In this document: positions 8,461 through 15,507 of the stretch, piece by piece
Layout: each line of letters begins with the position of its first letter
Position numbering within the stretch: position 1 is the first letter of the stretch
NCBI GenBank assembly: GCA_027063075.1
Contig: JAMOSM010000020.1
Span: 1-18,039 of the forward strand
DNA from: Nautiliaceae bacterium
GTDB taxonomy: Bacteria; Campylobacterota; Campylobacteria; Campylobacterales; Nautiliaceae
Length of the DNA stretch: 18,039 bases
Reading direction: 5' to 3'
Notes under the pieces: generated by a model
Seen by the model: only the letters and a program-made list of their open reading frames with translations
The model's database searches: none
What the model was told of the DNA's origin: nothing
Translations under genes and position numbers: made by a program

Positions 8461-8468
8461 AGTATAAC
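8461..8468. promoter_or_regulatory. Overlapping divergent -10 elements between the receptor operon and uup
   Basis: In the 50-bp gap between the divergent genes, TATAAC on the plus strand (8463-8468) and TATACT on the minus strand (8466-8461) overlap by 4 bp. Start sites 6-7 nt away would give leaders of about 13-16 nt for both genes. No -35 boxes are obvious. Inferred from sequence only. Confidence 0.45.
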
Positions 8469-8490
8469 AAAAATTTAATAAAGGTTATAA

Positions 8491-10425
8491 ATGGCACTAA
8501 TTGATTTAATAAATGTAAGCAAAACATACGAAGCGCAAAAAATTTTATGCGATGTGGAATTTCATCTTAGCGAGGGTGAAAGAGTCGCATTAATAGGCAA
8601 AAACGGGAGCGGAAAATCAACCCTTATGAAGATAATTGATGGAACAATCCAGGCAGACAAAGGCGAAGTAATCACTAAAAACGGAATAAAAATAAAACGT
8701 CTGTTACAACAGCCAAAATTCAGCCCGGGAGTAAGTGTCAGGGAAGCTATCGAAAATGAACTTACAGAATTTAAAGAAGCATACGAAAGGTATTTAAAAC
8801 TCACCGAAGAATTTGCAAACGACCCTGAAAATAAAGCCCTACAAAGCGAAATGGATAAAATGTCTAAATTCCTTGACTTTCACAATGCCTGGAATTTAGA
8901 CGACAGGATTGAAAGAGTTTTGCAAGAATTTGATTTAAAAAAATATGAAAACAAAGACATCTCCCTTCTTAGCGGAGGGGAACAAAGAAGAGTAGCTTTA
9001 GCAAGCCTGCTTTTACAAAAGCCAGATGTCCTTCTTCTTGATGAGCCTACAAATCACCTTGATGTTTATATGACCGAGTTTTTAGAAGAAATGCTTTTAA
9101 AAGAAAAATATACTTTTATTGTGGTAAGCCACGACAGGTATTTTATAGACAGAATTGCAACACGCGTAGTAGAGCTTGAAAACTGCCGCTTAAGAAGCTT
9201 TAAAGGTGGATATGCCGATTATATCCGTCAAAAAGAGGAACTGTTAAAAACAAAAGAAAAACAGTACGAAAATGAATTAAGACTTTTAAAACGAGAAGAA
9301 GAGTGGCTAAGACGAGGAGTAAAAGCAAGACTAAAAAGAAACGAAGGGCGCAAAAAAAGAGTACTTGAACTCAAAGAAAAAGTAAAACAAGACAGAAGTG
9401 AAATAAAAAAAATAGAAATACAGCTTAAACGCGAGCTTTTAAAAAAAGAAGAAGATAAAATAAACAAAAAAAAGGTAATGTTTGAAATTGAAAATTTGAC
9501 AAAATCCATAGGAGACAAACTTTTAATAAAGGGTTTTAGTACAAGAATTTTGCAAAAAGACAAAATTGCAATTGTAGGTAAAAACGGAGCAGGAAAATCA
9601 ACTCTCTTAAAACTTTTAATAGGAGAAGAAAAAGCAGACAGAGGAATTATAAAAGTTGGTGAGAATATAAAAGTAGGATATTTAGACCAAAGAAAATCTA
9701 TGCTTGATGATGATAAGGATTTAATAGAGACTTTTTGTCCGCAGGGTGGAGAATATGTAAATGTAAAAGGAAGAAATATTCACGTTTATGGGTATTTAAG
9801 AGAGTTTCTATTTCCACCGGAATACCTAACTAAAAAAATAGGAGTCCTAAGCGGAGGAGAAAAAACAAGAGTGGCATTAGCCCTGCTTTTTACAAAAAAT
9901 TTTGATGTATTAATTTTAGACGAGCCTACAAACGACCTTGATATCCCGACAATCAATATCTTAGAAGAGTATTTAATAGACTTTGAAGGAAGCGTTATTT
10001 TTGTAAGCCACGATAGATATTTTGTGGATAAAGTGGCAAAAAAACTATTTATCTTTAAAGGCAACGGAATTATAGAAGAGTCCCATATTCCTTATACAGA
10101 ATATCTAGAAATTGAAAAAGAGTTAAAAATACTTGAGAGTGAAACTAAAAAACTATCCGTTCTAAAAAAAGAAAAACCCAAAAAAAGACCAAAAAAACTA
10201 AGTTACAAAGAACAAAAAGAACTTGATAAACTTCCAAAACTGATTGAAGAACTTGAAAACACAATAGCCGAAATTGAAGAGTGTTTAGCAAACCCAGAGT
10301 GCTATAATGAAAAAGGGCTTATGACTTTAAGCAAAGAACTTGAAGAGATTAAAAAGATATATGAACAAAAGGTTGAAAGATACCTTGAACTTGAAGAAAA
10401 AAAGGAGATGTTAGAGAGTGAATAA
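8491..10425 (+). CDS. uup: ABC-F family ATPase, Uup type
   Basis: 644 residues with two ABC ATPase domains and no membrane segments, the ABC-F layout of ribosome-associated ATPases. Domain 1: Walker A GKNGSGKST (36-44), signature LSGGEQ (160-165), Walker B LLLDEP (181-186), switch His H214. Linker about 240-330, charged and helical, the part that reaches the ribosomal P-site tRNA in this family. Domain 2: GKNGAGKST (363-371), LSGGEK (453-458), LILDEPTNDLD (474-484), H508. The C-terminal Lys/Glu-rich coiled coil (about 545-644) is the extension typical of Uup, which binds DNA and branched structures and influences translation and transposon excision in E. coli. Other ABC-F subtypes (EttA, YbiT) lack this tail, so Uup is preferred. 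RBS AAAGG upstream of the ATG. Overlaps the following gene by 8 bp. Confidence 0.85.
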   Translation: MALIDLINVSKTYEAQKILCDVEFHLSEGERVALIGKNGSGKSTLMKIIDGTIQADKGEVITKNGIKIKRLLQQPKFSPGVSVREAIENELTEFKEAYERYLKLTEEFANDPENKALQSEMDKMSKFLDFHNAWNLDDRIERVLQEFDLKKYENKDISLLSGGEQRRVALASLLLQKPDVLLLDEPTNHLDVYMTEFLEEMLLKEKYTFIVVSHDRYFIDRIATRVVELENCRLRSFKGGYADYIRQKEELLKTKEKQYENELRLLKREEEWLRRGVKARLKRNEGRKKRVLELKEKVKQDRSEIKKIEIQLKRELLKKEEDKINKKKVMFEIENLTKSIGDKLLIKGFSTRILQKDKIAIVGKNGAGKSTLLKLLIGEEKADRGIIKVGENIKVGYLDQRKSMLDDDKDLIETFCPQGGEYVNVKGRNIHVYGYLREFLFPPEYLTKKIGVLSGGEKTRVALALLFTKNFDVLILDEPTNDLDIPTINILEEYLIDFEGSVIFVSHDRYFVDKVAKKLFIFKGNGIIEESHIPYTEYLEIEKELKILESETKKLSVLKKEKPKKRPKKLSYKEQKELDKLPKLIEELENTIAEIEECLANPECYNEKGLMTLSKELEEIKKIYEQKVERYLELEEKKEMLESE

Positions 10426-11212
10426 ACCAAATTTCAAATTAAATATAAAAAATCTTCAGGATATTTTTAACGAAATAACACTCTATTCAGCTGCTTTAAG
10501 CTTTTATACCATTTTTTCTTTAGTCCCTATTATTTTAATAGTCTTAAGCATTTTCTCCTCATCTCCTTTTTTTAGTGAATTTTATACAAAACTTGAAAAT
10601 TTTATTGCTTCAAACATTCTGCCTACAAATCAGGAGATTATAAAAGAATATCTAAAAAATTTCCTTACCAACTCTTCAAAAATGGGTATTATAGGAGGTT
10701 TTTACATTTTAATCACTTCCATTTTATTTTTTGACAACTATGAAACAATAATATCAAAAATATTTAATCAGGAAAAAAGGAATATGTGGGAAAAAATAAA
10801 ACTCTACTGGACAATGCTTACCCTTTTTCCTATGCTTTTTGCCGGGGCTATGTTTTTATCGATTAAGTTTCAATTTTTTCTTGACAAATCATCATTTACA
10901 TCATGGATTGATATAGCCAAATTAGCACCGTTTTTATTAATGTGGCTTACTTTCTTTTTAGCTTATAAACTAACACTTTTTACACAATACACAAAACCTG
11001 TTTTAATTTCATCCTTTTTCGTTACAATTGCATTTTTTATATCAAAAAATATTTTTATATACTATGTGTTTTTAAATAAAACCTATTCAACCTTATATGG
11101 TTCTATATCAATTTTAATGTTTGTCCTTTTGTGGATTTATATAAACTGGATTATTTATATAAGTGGAGTCTATCTTATTAAATTTAATATTTATTTAATG
11201 AAAAAAGATTAA
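10418..11212 (+). CDS. YihY/BrkB-family inner-membrane protein
   Basis: 264 residues with about six membrane segments (approximately 26-46, 88-104, 128-150, 167-187, 196-216, 231-256). YSAALSFYTIFSLVPIILI (23-41) and LYGSISILMFVLLWIYINW (226-244) are the conserved first and last blocks of the YihY/virulence factor BrkB family, once misnamed RNase BN. Function of the family is not settled; transport or envelope roles have been proposed. Nothing here suggests a nuclease. The start is GTG at 10418, supported by AAGGAGATG seven bases before it and by the 8-bp overlap with the end of uup, which indicates one transcript and coupled translation. It ends 40 bp before the Roadblock gene. Confidence 0.85.
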   Translation: MNKPNFKLNIKNLQDIFNEITLYSAALSFYTIFSLVPIILIVLSIFSSSPFFSEFYTKLENFIASNILPTNQEIIKEYLKNFLTNSSKMGIIGGFYILITSILFFDNYETIISKIFNQEKRNMWEKIKLYWTMLTLFPMLFAGAMFLSIKFQFFLDKSSFTSWIDIAKLAPFLLMWLTFFLAYKLTLFTQYTKPVLISSFFVTIAFFISKNIFIYYVFLNKTYSTLYGSISILMFVLLWIYINWIIYISGVYLIKFNIYLMKKD

Positions 11213-11222
11213 AATATTAGTT

Positions 11223-11247
11223 TAGAATTAAAAAAAATCAAAGGAGG
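11223..11247 (+). promoter_or_regulatory. Candidate -10 and very strong RBS for the Roadblock gene
   Basis: TAGAAT (11223-11228) is a plausible -10 box, and AAAGGAGG (11240-11247) is a near-perfect Shine-Dalgarno sequence 5 nt before the ATG at 11253. It is the strongest ribosome binding site in the window, suggesting a highly made protein. The -10 call is tentative; the gene could also be read through from uup-yihY. Confidence 0.5.
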
Positions 11248-11252
11248 ACAGG

Positions 11253-11624
11253 ATGAGTCTAGATGTGGTAAAACTATCAGCAAACGGAAAAGAGATTCTA
11301 AAAAAATTTGTTGAAGAACTGAATCTAAGAGGGGCAATTATTGCAACGGCTGAAGGGCTTGAGATGGCAAGTTATTTTAAAGAAGAGGAAGATGCAGACC
11401 TTATAGCTGCAGATACTGCCACAATTCTTACAAGTATTCAATCGTTTCTTGAAGCAGTAGGAAGAGGAAAAATTAAAGAAATTATTATTAATGCAGATAA
11501 AGGTCTTGTTGTTATAGAAGACTTAGGTGATGGAATTTCTTTAGCAGTTGTAGCTCCTCAAAACTATACAATCGGTAGCTTACTTGTAGCACTTAGAAAA
11601 TTTGTAGAAGATTTAAAAAAATAA
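11253..11624 (+). CDS. Roadblock/LC7-domain protein
   Basis: 123 residues, soluble. One Roadblock/LC7 domain fills the chain: helix 1 (NGKEILKKFVEEL, 11-23), strand and glycine turn RGAIIATAEGLEMAS (26-40), acidic loop, long helix with DLIAADTATILTSIQSFLEAV (49-69), strands IKEIIINADKGLVVIEDLGDGISLAVVA (74-101), and final helix IGSLLVALRKFVEDL (107-121). Roadblock proteins form dimers and usually serve as partners of small Ras-like GTPases; MglB, the activating protein for MglA in polarity control, is the bacterial example. No GTPase gene is in the window. It heads a cluster of three same-strand genes with a very strong RBS. Role is open: scaffold, GTPase regulator, or signalling module. Confidence 0.8.
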   Translation: MSLDVVKLSANGKEILKKFVEELNLRGAIIATAEGLEMASYFKEEEDADLIAADTATILTSIQSFLEAVGRGKIKEIIINADKGLVVIEDLGDGISLAVVAPQNYTIGSLLVALRKFVEDLKK

Positions 11625-11633
11625 GGAGCCTAA

Positions 11634-11831
11634 ATGTCACTTGAAAATGCAAAAGAGATTTTAGAAATTACAATTAATAAAATGAAAGCTCAGGAGTTAT
11701 CTCCAAGTGAATTTTATAAAGAACTTATGAAAGTATTAGCTGCACTTGATGTAAAAGATGAAGATTTAAAAGGCGCTATTCCTTATTTATTAAATTTCGT
11801 AAATACCTTAATTAGAAATATGGAAAAATAA
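11634..11831 (+). CDS. 65-residue helical protein of unknown function
   Basis: I do not recognise a family. The chain is soluble and almost entirely predicted helix: a first helix (SLENAKEILEITINKMKAQ, 2-20), a second (SPSEFYKELMKVLAALDV, 23-40), and a third (LKGAIPYLLNFVNTLIRNMEK, 45-65), with alternating hydrophobic residues that suggest a helical bundle or a binding face. It starts with MSL like the preceding Roadblock protein. The AAGGAG ribosome binding site overlaps the Roadblock stop codon, with the ATG 9 bp after it, so the two are made together and could form a complex. It is followed at once by a terminator-like hairpin. Coding is supported by the RBS, spacing and clean composition; function is unknown. 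Confidence 0.75.
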   Translation: MSLENAKEILEITINKMKAQELSPSEFYKELMKVLAALDVKDEDLKGAIPYLLNFVNTLIRNMEK

Positions 11832-11836
11832 AAAAC

Positions 11837-11857
11837 AAAGAGGTTTTTCCTCTTTTT
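11837..11857 (+). terminator. Terminator or attenuator hairpin inside the Roadblock cluster
   Basis: AAAGAGG (11837-11843), loop TTTTT, CCTCTTT (11849-11855), then TT: a 7-bp perfect stem followed by a short T run. It lies 5 bp after the stop of the 65-aa gene and only 11 bp before the next ATG, so it probably ends most transcripts while letting some into the four-cysteine gene. Confidence 0.6.
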
Positions 11858-11868
11858 AAGGAAAATTA

Positions 11869-12537
11869 ATGCCAGAGACCAAAAAAGACACCGTAAAAAT
11901 AGGTAAAAACTTTTATATAATTCAAACTCAAAAAAATAATAATGATATTTATTTTAAAATAGAAAAGCAGGTCTTATCAAAAACAGAACCTTTAAAGGAA
12001 ATAATTGTGCCAAATTCATCGCCTACAACCATAGAAAAAATCCATGAAGTATTAATGAAATATTTTTTTTACGGATTAAAAAAGACAGAAGACCCTTATA
12101 AAGCTTCAGAATATGTTGAACAGTCATTAAAAAATGAATACAAAGAAATTAAATCAAAAGATGTTGAATTTGACCACTTCACTCATCCTTCTCTTGAAAA
12201 ATTATGTTCTCAAAAATGTGCTTACTGTAATTATTTGTTAGGGTTTATAGTATTTAAAGGCAAAAGCTATTTTAAATGCCTTCCTAATGAAAAAATAGAA
12301 GAAGATTTTGAAAAAATAATTTTTGCCCTTCATAATTTCTTAGAAAGTTCAAAAAAAGCAATTCAAAATATGATAGGAGAACTTAGAAGTACAAGTTTTA
12401 ATATAGATGATAAACTAGTTATCTACTTTAAAGAAAAAGAATTTGTTTTTATATTTATCTGTGAATATCAAAAATTAGGTCCTCAGTTAAAAGCGGCGGA
12501 AAAAATAAAAGAGGATATTTTAAAAGCTCTCAAATAA
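11869..12537 (+). CDS. Four-cysteine protein with a Roadblock-like C-terminus, unknown function
   Basis: 222 residues, soluble, no family recognised. The N-terminal half (10-95) is a mixed alpha/beta stretch with YFKIEKQVL (28-36) and a helix around EKIHEVLMKYFFYGL (56-70). The middle carries C113, C117, C120 and C137, a C-x3-C-x2-C-x16-C set likely to bind zinc or an Fe-S cluster. The C-terminal part (about 145-222) has a long helix, two strands (KLVIYFKEK, FVFIFICEY) and a last helix with LGPQLKAAEKIKEDILKAL (203-221), resembling the second half of a Roadblock/longin fold; this is inference. RBS AAGGA lies 6 nt before the ATG, just after the hairpin. Its 3' end overlaps the convergent histidine kinase gene by 18 bp. 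As third gene of the Roadblock cluster it may be a partner of the first protein. Confidence 0.7.
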   Translation: MPETKKDTVKIGKNFYIIQTQKNNNDIYFKIEKQVLSKTEPLKEIIVPNSSPTTIEKIHEVLMKYFFYGLKKTEDPYKASEYVEQSLKNEYKEIKSKDVEFDHFTHPSLEKLCSQKCAYCNYLLGFIVFKGKSYFKCLPNEKIEEDFEKIIFALHNFLESSKKAIQNMIGELRSTSFNIDDKLVIYFKEKEFVFIFICEYQKLGPQLKAAEKIKEDILKALK

Positions 12538-14055
12538 AGACTGAAGTTTTTCCCTTGAAATAGGTTTTATTAAAACCTCTTCAGCCCCTGCTTTTAAAAG
12601 TTTTTCTTTTGTTTCCTCTTTTGCATCTCCGATTAAACCGTAAATTTTAATATTTTTAAATTTAGGATATGATTTTATTTTTTTAATAAGTTCTGTACCG
12701 CTAAGTTTTGGCATCTGTTCATCAACAAAAATAGCGTCTATATTTTTCGAATTTAATATATCCATTACCTCATACTCTTCTTGAGCAAGAAAAGGCACCA
12801 TATTAAGACTTTTTAAAAGCTCTCTCATTATTTTAAGGTTTATCGGATTGTCATCAACCACTAATACGGATAAAATTTTATTTTCTTTAGTCTCTTTTGA
12901 TTTAACTTTACTTACATCTTCAGAAGACTTAAAAGATTTTTTAATCATTTTAAATAAACTTCCGCCTATAAAAGGAATAGGAAGCACTTTTATGTTTTTT
13001 GGAAGGTCATAGTTAAAATTGTTTATTCTTTTTATCAGAATAATATTTTCAGTAGAGTTTAAAATTTCTTTATTACAGAAATTTCCAGAACACAAAGAGT
13101 CATTAACATCGGGGATAATAACCAAATAACCTGAATCTTTTTTCAAATATTCAAACATCTCTTTTTTAGAAACAACTTTAAAATCTATTTCTAACCTTCT
13201 AAAATATCTCATAATAAGTCTTAAAACAGCCTCATTTAACACATCACCGTCTTTAACTAACAAAAATTTATATCCCTTAAACTCTTCTTTTTCAACTGTT
13301 GAAGGAATTCCGTTATAAGTTTTAACCGGCAAAGAGACTTTAAAAGTGGTACCTCTTCCCTTTTTACTTCTAACTTTTATATTTCCCCCCATCATATTAA
13401 CTAAATTATAAACAATATTCATCCCAAGCCCGCTGCCGCCAAACTGAGCGGCAATTGTATCATTAGCCTGTTCAAAAGGTTTAAAGAGTTTCTCAAGTTC
13501 TTCTTTATCCATTCCTATACCGCTGTCGGAAATGGTAAATTCAATAGTGTTTGTTCTTCTTTTATAGTTAATATGGAATTTTATAATCCCTCCTTCAGGA
13601 GTAAATTTAATAGCATTGCTTAAAAGATTGCTTATAATCTGTTTTACCCTATAATCATCACCTTTTATGGCATAAGGTAAAAGCGGGTCGAAAAAACCTA
13701 AAAATAAAATATTTTTATTTACGGCACTTGAATAAAAAATTCTATAAACAGATTTAAATTCATCAACCGGTATATAAAAATATTCGTTTATTTTAAGTTT
13801 CCCCTGTTCTATTTTTGAAAGCTCAACAATATCATTTACTAAATTTAAAATAAGAGTAACTGCATTCTGGGCGGATTTTATATATTCAAACTTGTTAGGA
13901 TTTTCTTCTTGAAGTGCCAGCAAATCCAAAAACCCAAGCACTGAATTTACAAAATTTCTTATATCATGAGAAAAAGTTGCAAAAAGCTCTTTATTAGTGT
14001 TAATAATTCCCTTTAACTTTTCTATTTCCTTTTGACAGTCAATCTCACTTCCCAT
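12520..14055 (-). CDS. Soluble hybrid histidine kinase with degenerate and C-terminal receiver domains
   Basis: 511 residues, no membrane or sensor domain beyond a 20-residue N-terminal helix, so a cytoplasmic kinase. Order: HisKA with FSHDIRN (28-34; phospho-acceptor H30); HATPase_c (about 130-245) with N box RVKQIISNLLSNAIKF (136-151), G1 DSGIGMD (177-183) and G2 GGSGLGMNIV (206-215); a degenerate receiver-like region (261-375) in which the acidic pocket is not conserved; and a C-terminal receiver (394-511) with DD (401-402), phospho-acceptor D445 in FVDEQMP and K497 in IKP. The receiver has LIG where a switch Thr/Ser (LTA) is usual. This layout recalls BarA-like hybrids without the Hpt domain. 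Phosphorelay partners are not in the window. A GGAAGG ribosome binding site precedes the ATG. It converges on the Roadblock cluster. Confidence 0.9.
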   Translation of the reverse strand: MGSEIDCQKEIEKLKGIINTNKELFATFSHDIRNFVNSVLGFLDLLALQEENPNKFEYIKSAQNAVTLILNLVNDIVELSKIEQGKLKINEYFYIPVDEFKSVYRIFYSSAVNKNILFLGFFDPLLPYAIKGDDYRVKQIISNLLSNAIKFTPEGGIIKFHINYKRRTNTIEFTISDSGIGMDKEELEKLFKPFEQANDTIAAQFGGSGLGMNIVYNLVNMMGGNIKVRSKKGRGTTFKVSLPVKTYNGIPSTVEKEEFKGYKFLLVKDGDVLNEAVLRLIMRYFRRLEIDFKVVSKKEMFEYLKKDSGYLVIIPDVNDSLCSGNFCNKEILNSTENIILIKRINNFNYDLPKNIKVLPIPFIGGSLFKMIKKSFKSSEDVSKVKSKETKENKILSVLVVDDNPINLKIMRELLKSLNMVPFLAQEEYEVMDILNSKNIDAIFVDEQMPKLSGTELIKKIKSYPKFKNIKIYGLIGDAKEETKEKLLKAGAEEVLIKPISREKLQSLFESF

Positions 14056-14081
14056 TTTTCAATCCCTTCCTTTAGTTAAAT

Positions 14082-14097
14082 GGTATAAAACATTATG
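14082..14097 (-). promoter_or_regulatory. Candidate -10 boxes for the histidine kinase gene
   Basis: On the minus strand, TATACC (14087-14082) and CATAAT (14097-14092) are the two plausible -10 hexamers ahead of the ATG at 14055; TATACC would give a leader of about 20 nt ending in AAAGGAAGG. The choice between them is uncertain. Confidence 0.3.
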
Positions 14098-14157
14098 ACA
14101 CACATATATTAAATATATATTATATCAAGTTTTTATTTCAAATTTATTAATAATTTT

Positions 14158-14183
14158 TGATATAATTTTACAAAAAAGGAGAA
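14158..14183 (+). promoter_or_regulatory. Extended -10 promoter and RBS of ppa
   Basis: TG-A-TATAAT (14158-14166) is an extended -10 element after a T-rich stretch; AAGGAG (14176-14181) is the ribosome binding site 7 nt before the ATG at 14189. The expected leader is only about 16 nt. A 14-bp identical copy of this promoter core lies ahead of the HD-domain gene. Confidence 0.7.
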
Positions 14184-14188
14184 TAATA

Positions 14189-14707
14189 ATGGATATTAGC
14201 AAAATCAAACCAGGAAACCCAGAAGAAGCAGTAAATGCAGTTATAGAAATTCCTCAGGGAAGTAATATAAAATATGAACTCGATAAAGAATCTGGAGCTA
14301 TCTTTCTTGATAGAATCCTATACGGAAGCCAATTTTATCCGGCAAATTACGGCTTTGTACCAAATACACTTGCAGATGACGGGGACCCGATTGATATTTT
14401 AGTACTTTCAAGTGAAAGCGTAGTACCGGGAACTGTTATTAAAAGTAGAGTAATTGGTGTTTTAATTATGGAAGATGAAAGCGGAAAAGATGAAAAAATC
14501 GTAGCAGTACCTGTTACAAAACTTGATCCTAAAATGGCAAAAATAAACGACCTCTCAGACCTTCCTGAAATTGAACTAAATCAAATCAAACACTTTTTTG
14601 AAACATATAAAGACCTTGAACCTGGAAAATGGGTAAAGGTAACAGGATATGCTGGAAGAGAAAAAGCAATTGAACTTATTCAAAAAGCTATTCAAAACTA
14701 CAAATAA
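14189..14707 (+). CDS. ppa: Inorganic pyrophosphatase, family I
   Basis: Hydrolyses pyrophosphate to phosphate in the cytoplasm, pulling biosynthetic reactions forward. 172 residues, the normal length for the hexameric bacterial enzyme. Seen: IEIPQGSNIKYE (19-30; E20 and K28 in the active site), RILYGSQFYPANYGFVP (42-58), the metal-binding signature DDGDPIDILVL (63-73; D64, D66, D69), D101 of the E-S-G-K-D-E block, and YK (140-141). All the usual metal and pyrophosphate ligands are present. It is a single-gene unit, transcribed away from the histidine kinase, and its end faces the outer-membrane protein gene with a 50-bp gap. No clear terminator hairpin is seen in that gap, only T-rich runs. 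Confidence 0.97.
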   Translation: MDISKIKPGNPEEAVNAVIEIPQGSNIKYELDKESGAIFLDRILYGSQFYPANYGFVPNTLADDGDPIDILVLSSESVVPGTVIKSRVIGVLIMEDESGKDEKIVAVPVTKLDPKMAKINDLSDLPEIELNQIKHFFETYKDLEPGKWVKVTGYAGREKAIELIQKAIQNYK

Positions 14708-14757
14708 CTCCTCTTTTTCTCTCTTTTTACAAAACACAAGATAAACCTGATATTCTA

Positions 14758-15507
14758 TTAAAATTTGTATGTAAAACCTGCTCCTAAATACTGATTTTTT
14801 GTGATACTCTCAGGTTCATAAATTACATATCCCTCACCATCAACTATCAACAATCCGGGCTTTGAACTGCTTATATGCCAGTATTCAAATCTATAAAAAA
14901 AGTCTATATTGAAATTAGAAAACTTCATAACAAAAGGCAGGGTAATATACCCACCATCTGTATCTCCTAAACTCAATACAGGATAATTTCCAAGTTCTAT
15001 TTTTATTTCAGGATTTATCGCATAAATATAAGCAATTTCAGGAGAAAAATAGAAATTTTTAAATCCAAATTTATAATTTGATTTAATTCCAAAATAAGGC
15101 CAGTAATAAATTTCATTATAATCTCCCTCATAACCGCTGCTTCCCCTGTTCCATTCCCTATAGCCTACTAAAAAATAAAAATATTTATACCCTAAAGATG
15201 CCTCAATATCTAAAATACTAACATCAGACTGTTTCATTTTTAACGGTTTCCCAGACCAAGTTACTCCCTCATAAATACTATTACCCGAAGCATACTCCAC
15301 TTTTACATCAAACAAGATTTTATTAAATACTGTTTTATATTTAATTCCTACTCCCAACAAATCACTAAAAGAACTGTAGTCTCTGTCTATTACTTTTGAA
15401 TTTTTATACTCTTTATAATTCAGTTTTATCCCATAGGTATAGACTCTAAAATTCTGATAAGAAAATAAAAAAGAAACCCAAATTAACAAATAAATAAATT
15501 TCTTCAT
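14758..15507 (-). CDS. Outer-membrane beta-barrel protein of unknown function
   Basis: 249 residues: signal peptide MKKFIYLLIWVSFLFS (1-16), then alternating hydrophobic/aromatic and polar residues throughout, with tyrosine-rich strands such as YKYFYFLVGYREW and FNIDFFYRFEYWHI, ending in YLGAGFTYKF with a C-terminal Phe recognised by the BAM machinery. About 10-12 strands fit this length. No ligand or named family can be given. Its ATG overlaps the stop of the HD-domain gene (ATGA), so it is translated with a cytoplasmic enzyme, an odd pairing. It could be a small porin-like channel or a structural outer-membrane protein. Confidence 0.75.
   Translation of the reverse strand: MKKFIYLLIWVSFLFSYQNFRVYTYGIKLNYKEYKNSKVIDRDYSSFSDLLGVGIKYKTVFNKILFDVKVEYASGNSIYEGVTWSGKPLKMKQSDVSILDIEASLGYKYFYFLVGYREWNRGSSGYEGDYNEIYYWPYFGIKSNYKFGFKNFYFSPEIAYIYAINPEIKIELGNYPVLSLGDTDGGYITLPFVMKFSNFNIDFFYRFEYWHISSSKPGLLIVDGEGYVIYEPESITKNQYLGAGFTYKF

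Noticed and set aside
9228..9563. Open frame on the minus strand inside uup
   Set aside because: It is a Ser/Phe/Leu-rich mirror of the Lys/Glu-rich ABC-F linker with no RBS; the plus-strand domains are clear.
10418..11212. RNase BN annotation for the YihY/BrkB protein
   Set aside because: The family was misnamed; the protein is a multi-pass membrane protein with no nuclease motif.
12205..12230. CX3CX2C in the 222-aa protein as a radical SAM enzyme
   Set aside because: The protein is much too short for the radical SAM barrel, the motif lies mid-chain, and no SAM-binding GGE-type motif follows; a simple metal site is more likely.
14103..14125. AT-only near-palindrome between the histidine kinase and ppa
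   Set aside because: Pure A/T alternation in an AT-rich genome; it has no GC stem for a terminator and no repeated boxes for an origin. At most it acts as an A/T-rich upstream element.
14708..14757. Terminator between convergent ppa and the outer-membrane protein gene
   Set aside because: T-rich runs are present but I could not find a stable GC-containing hairpin on either strand.
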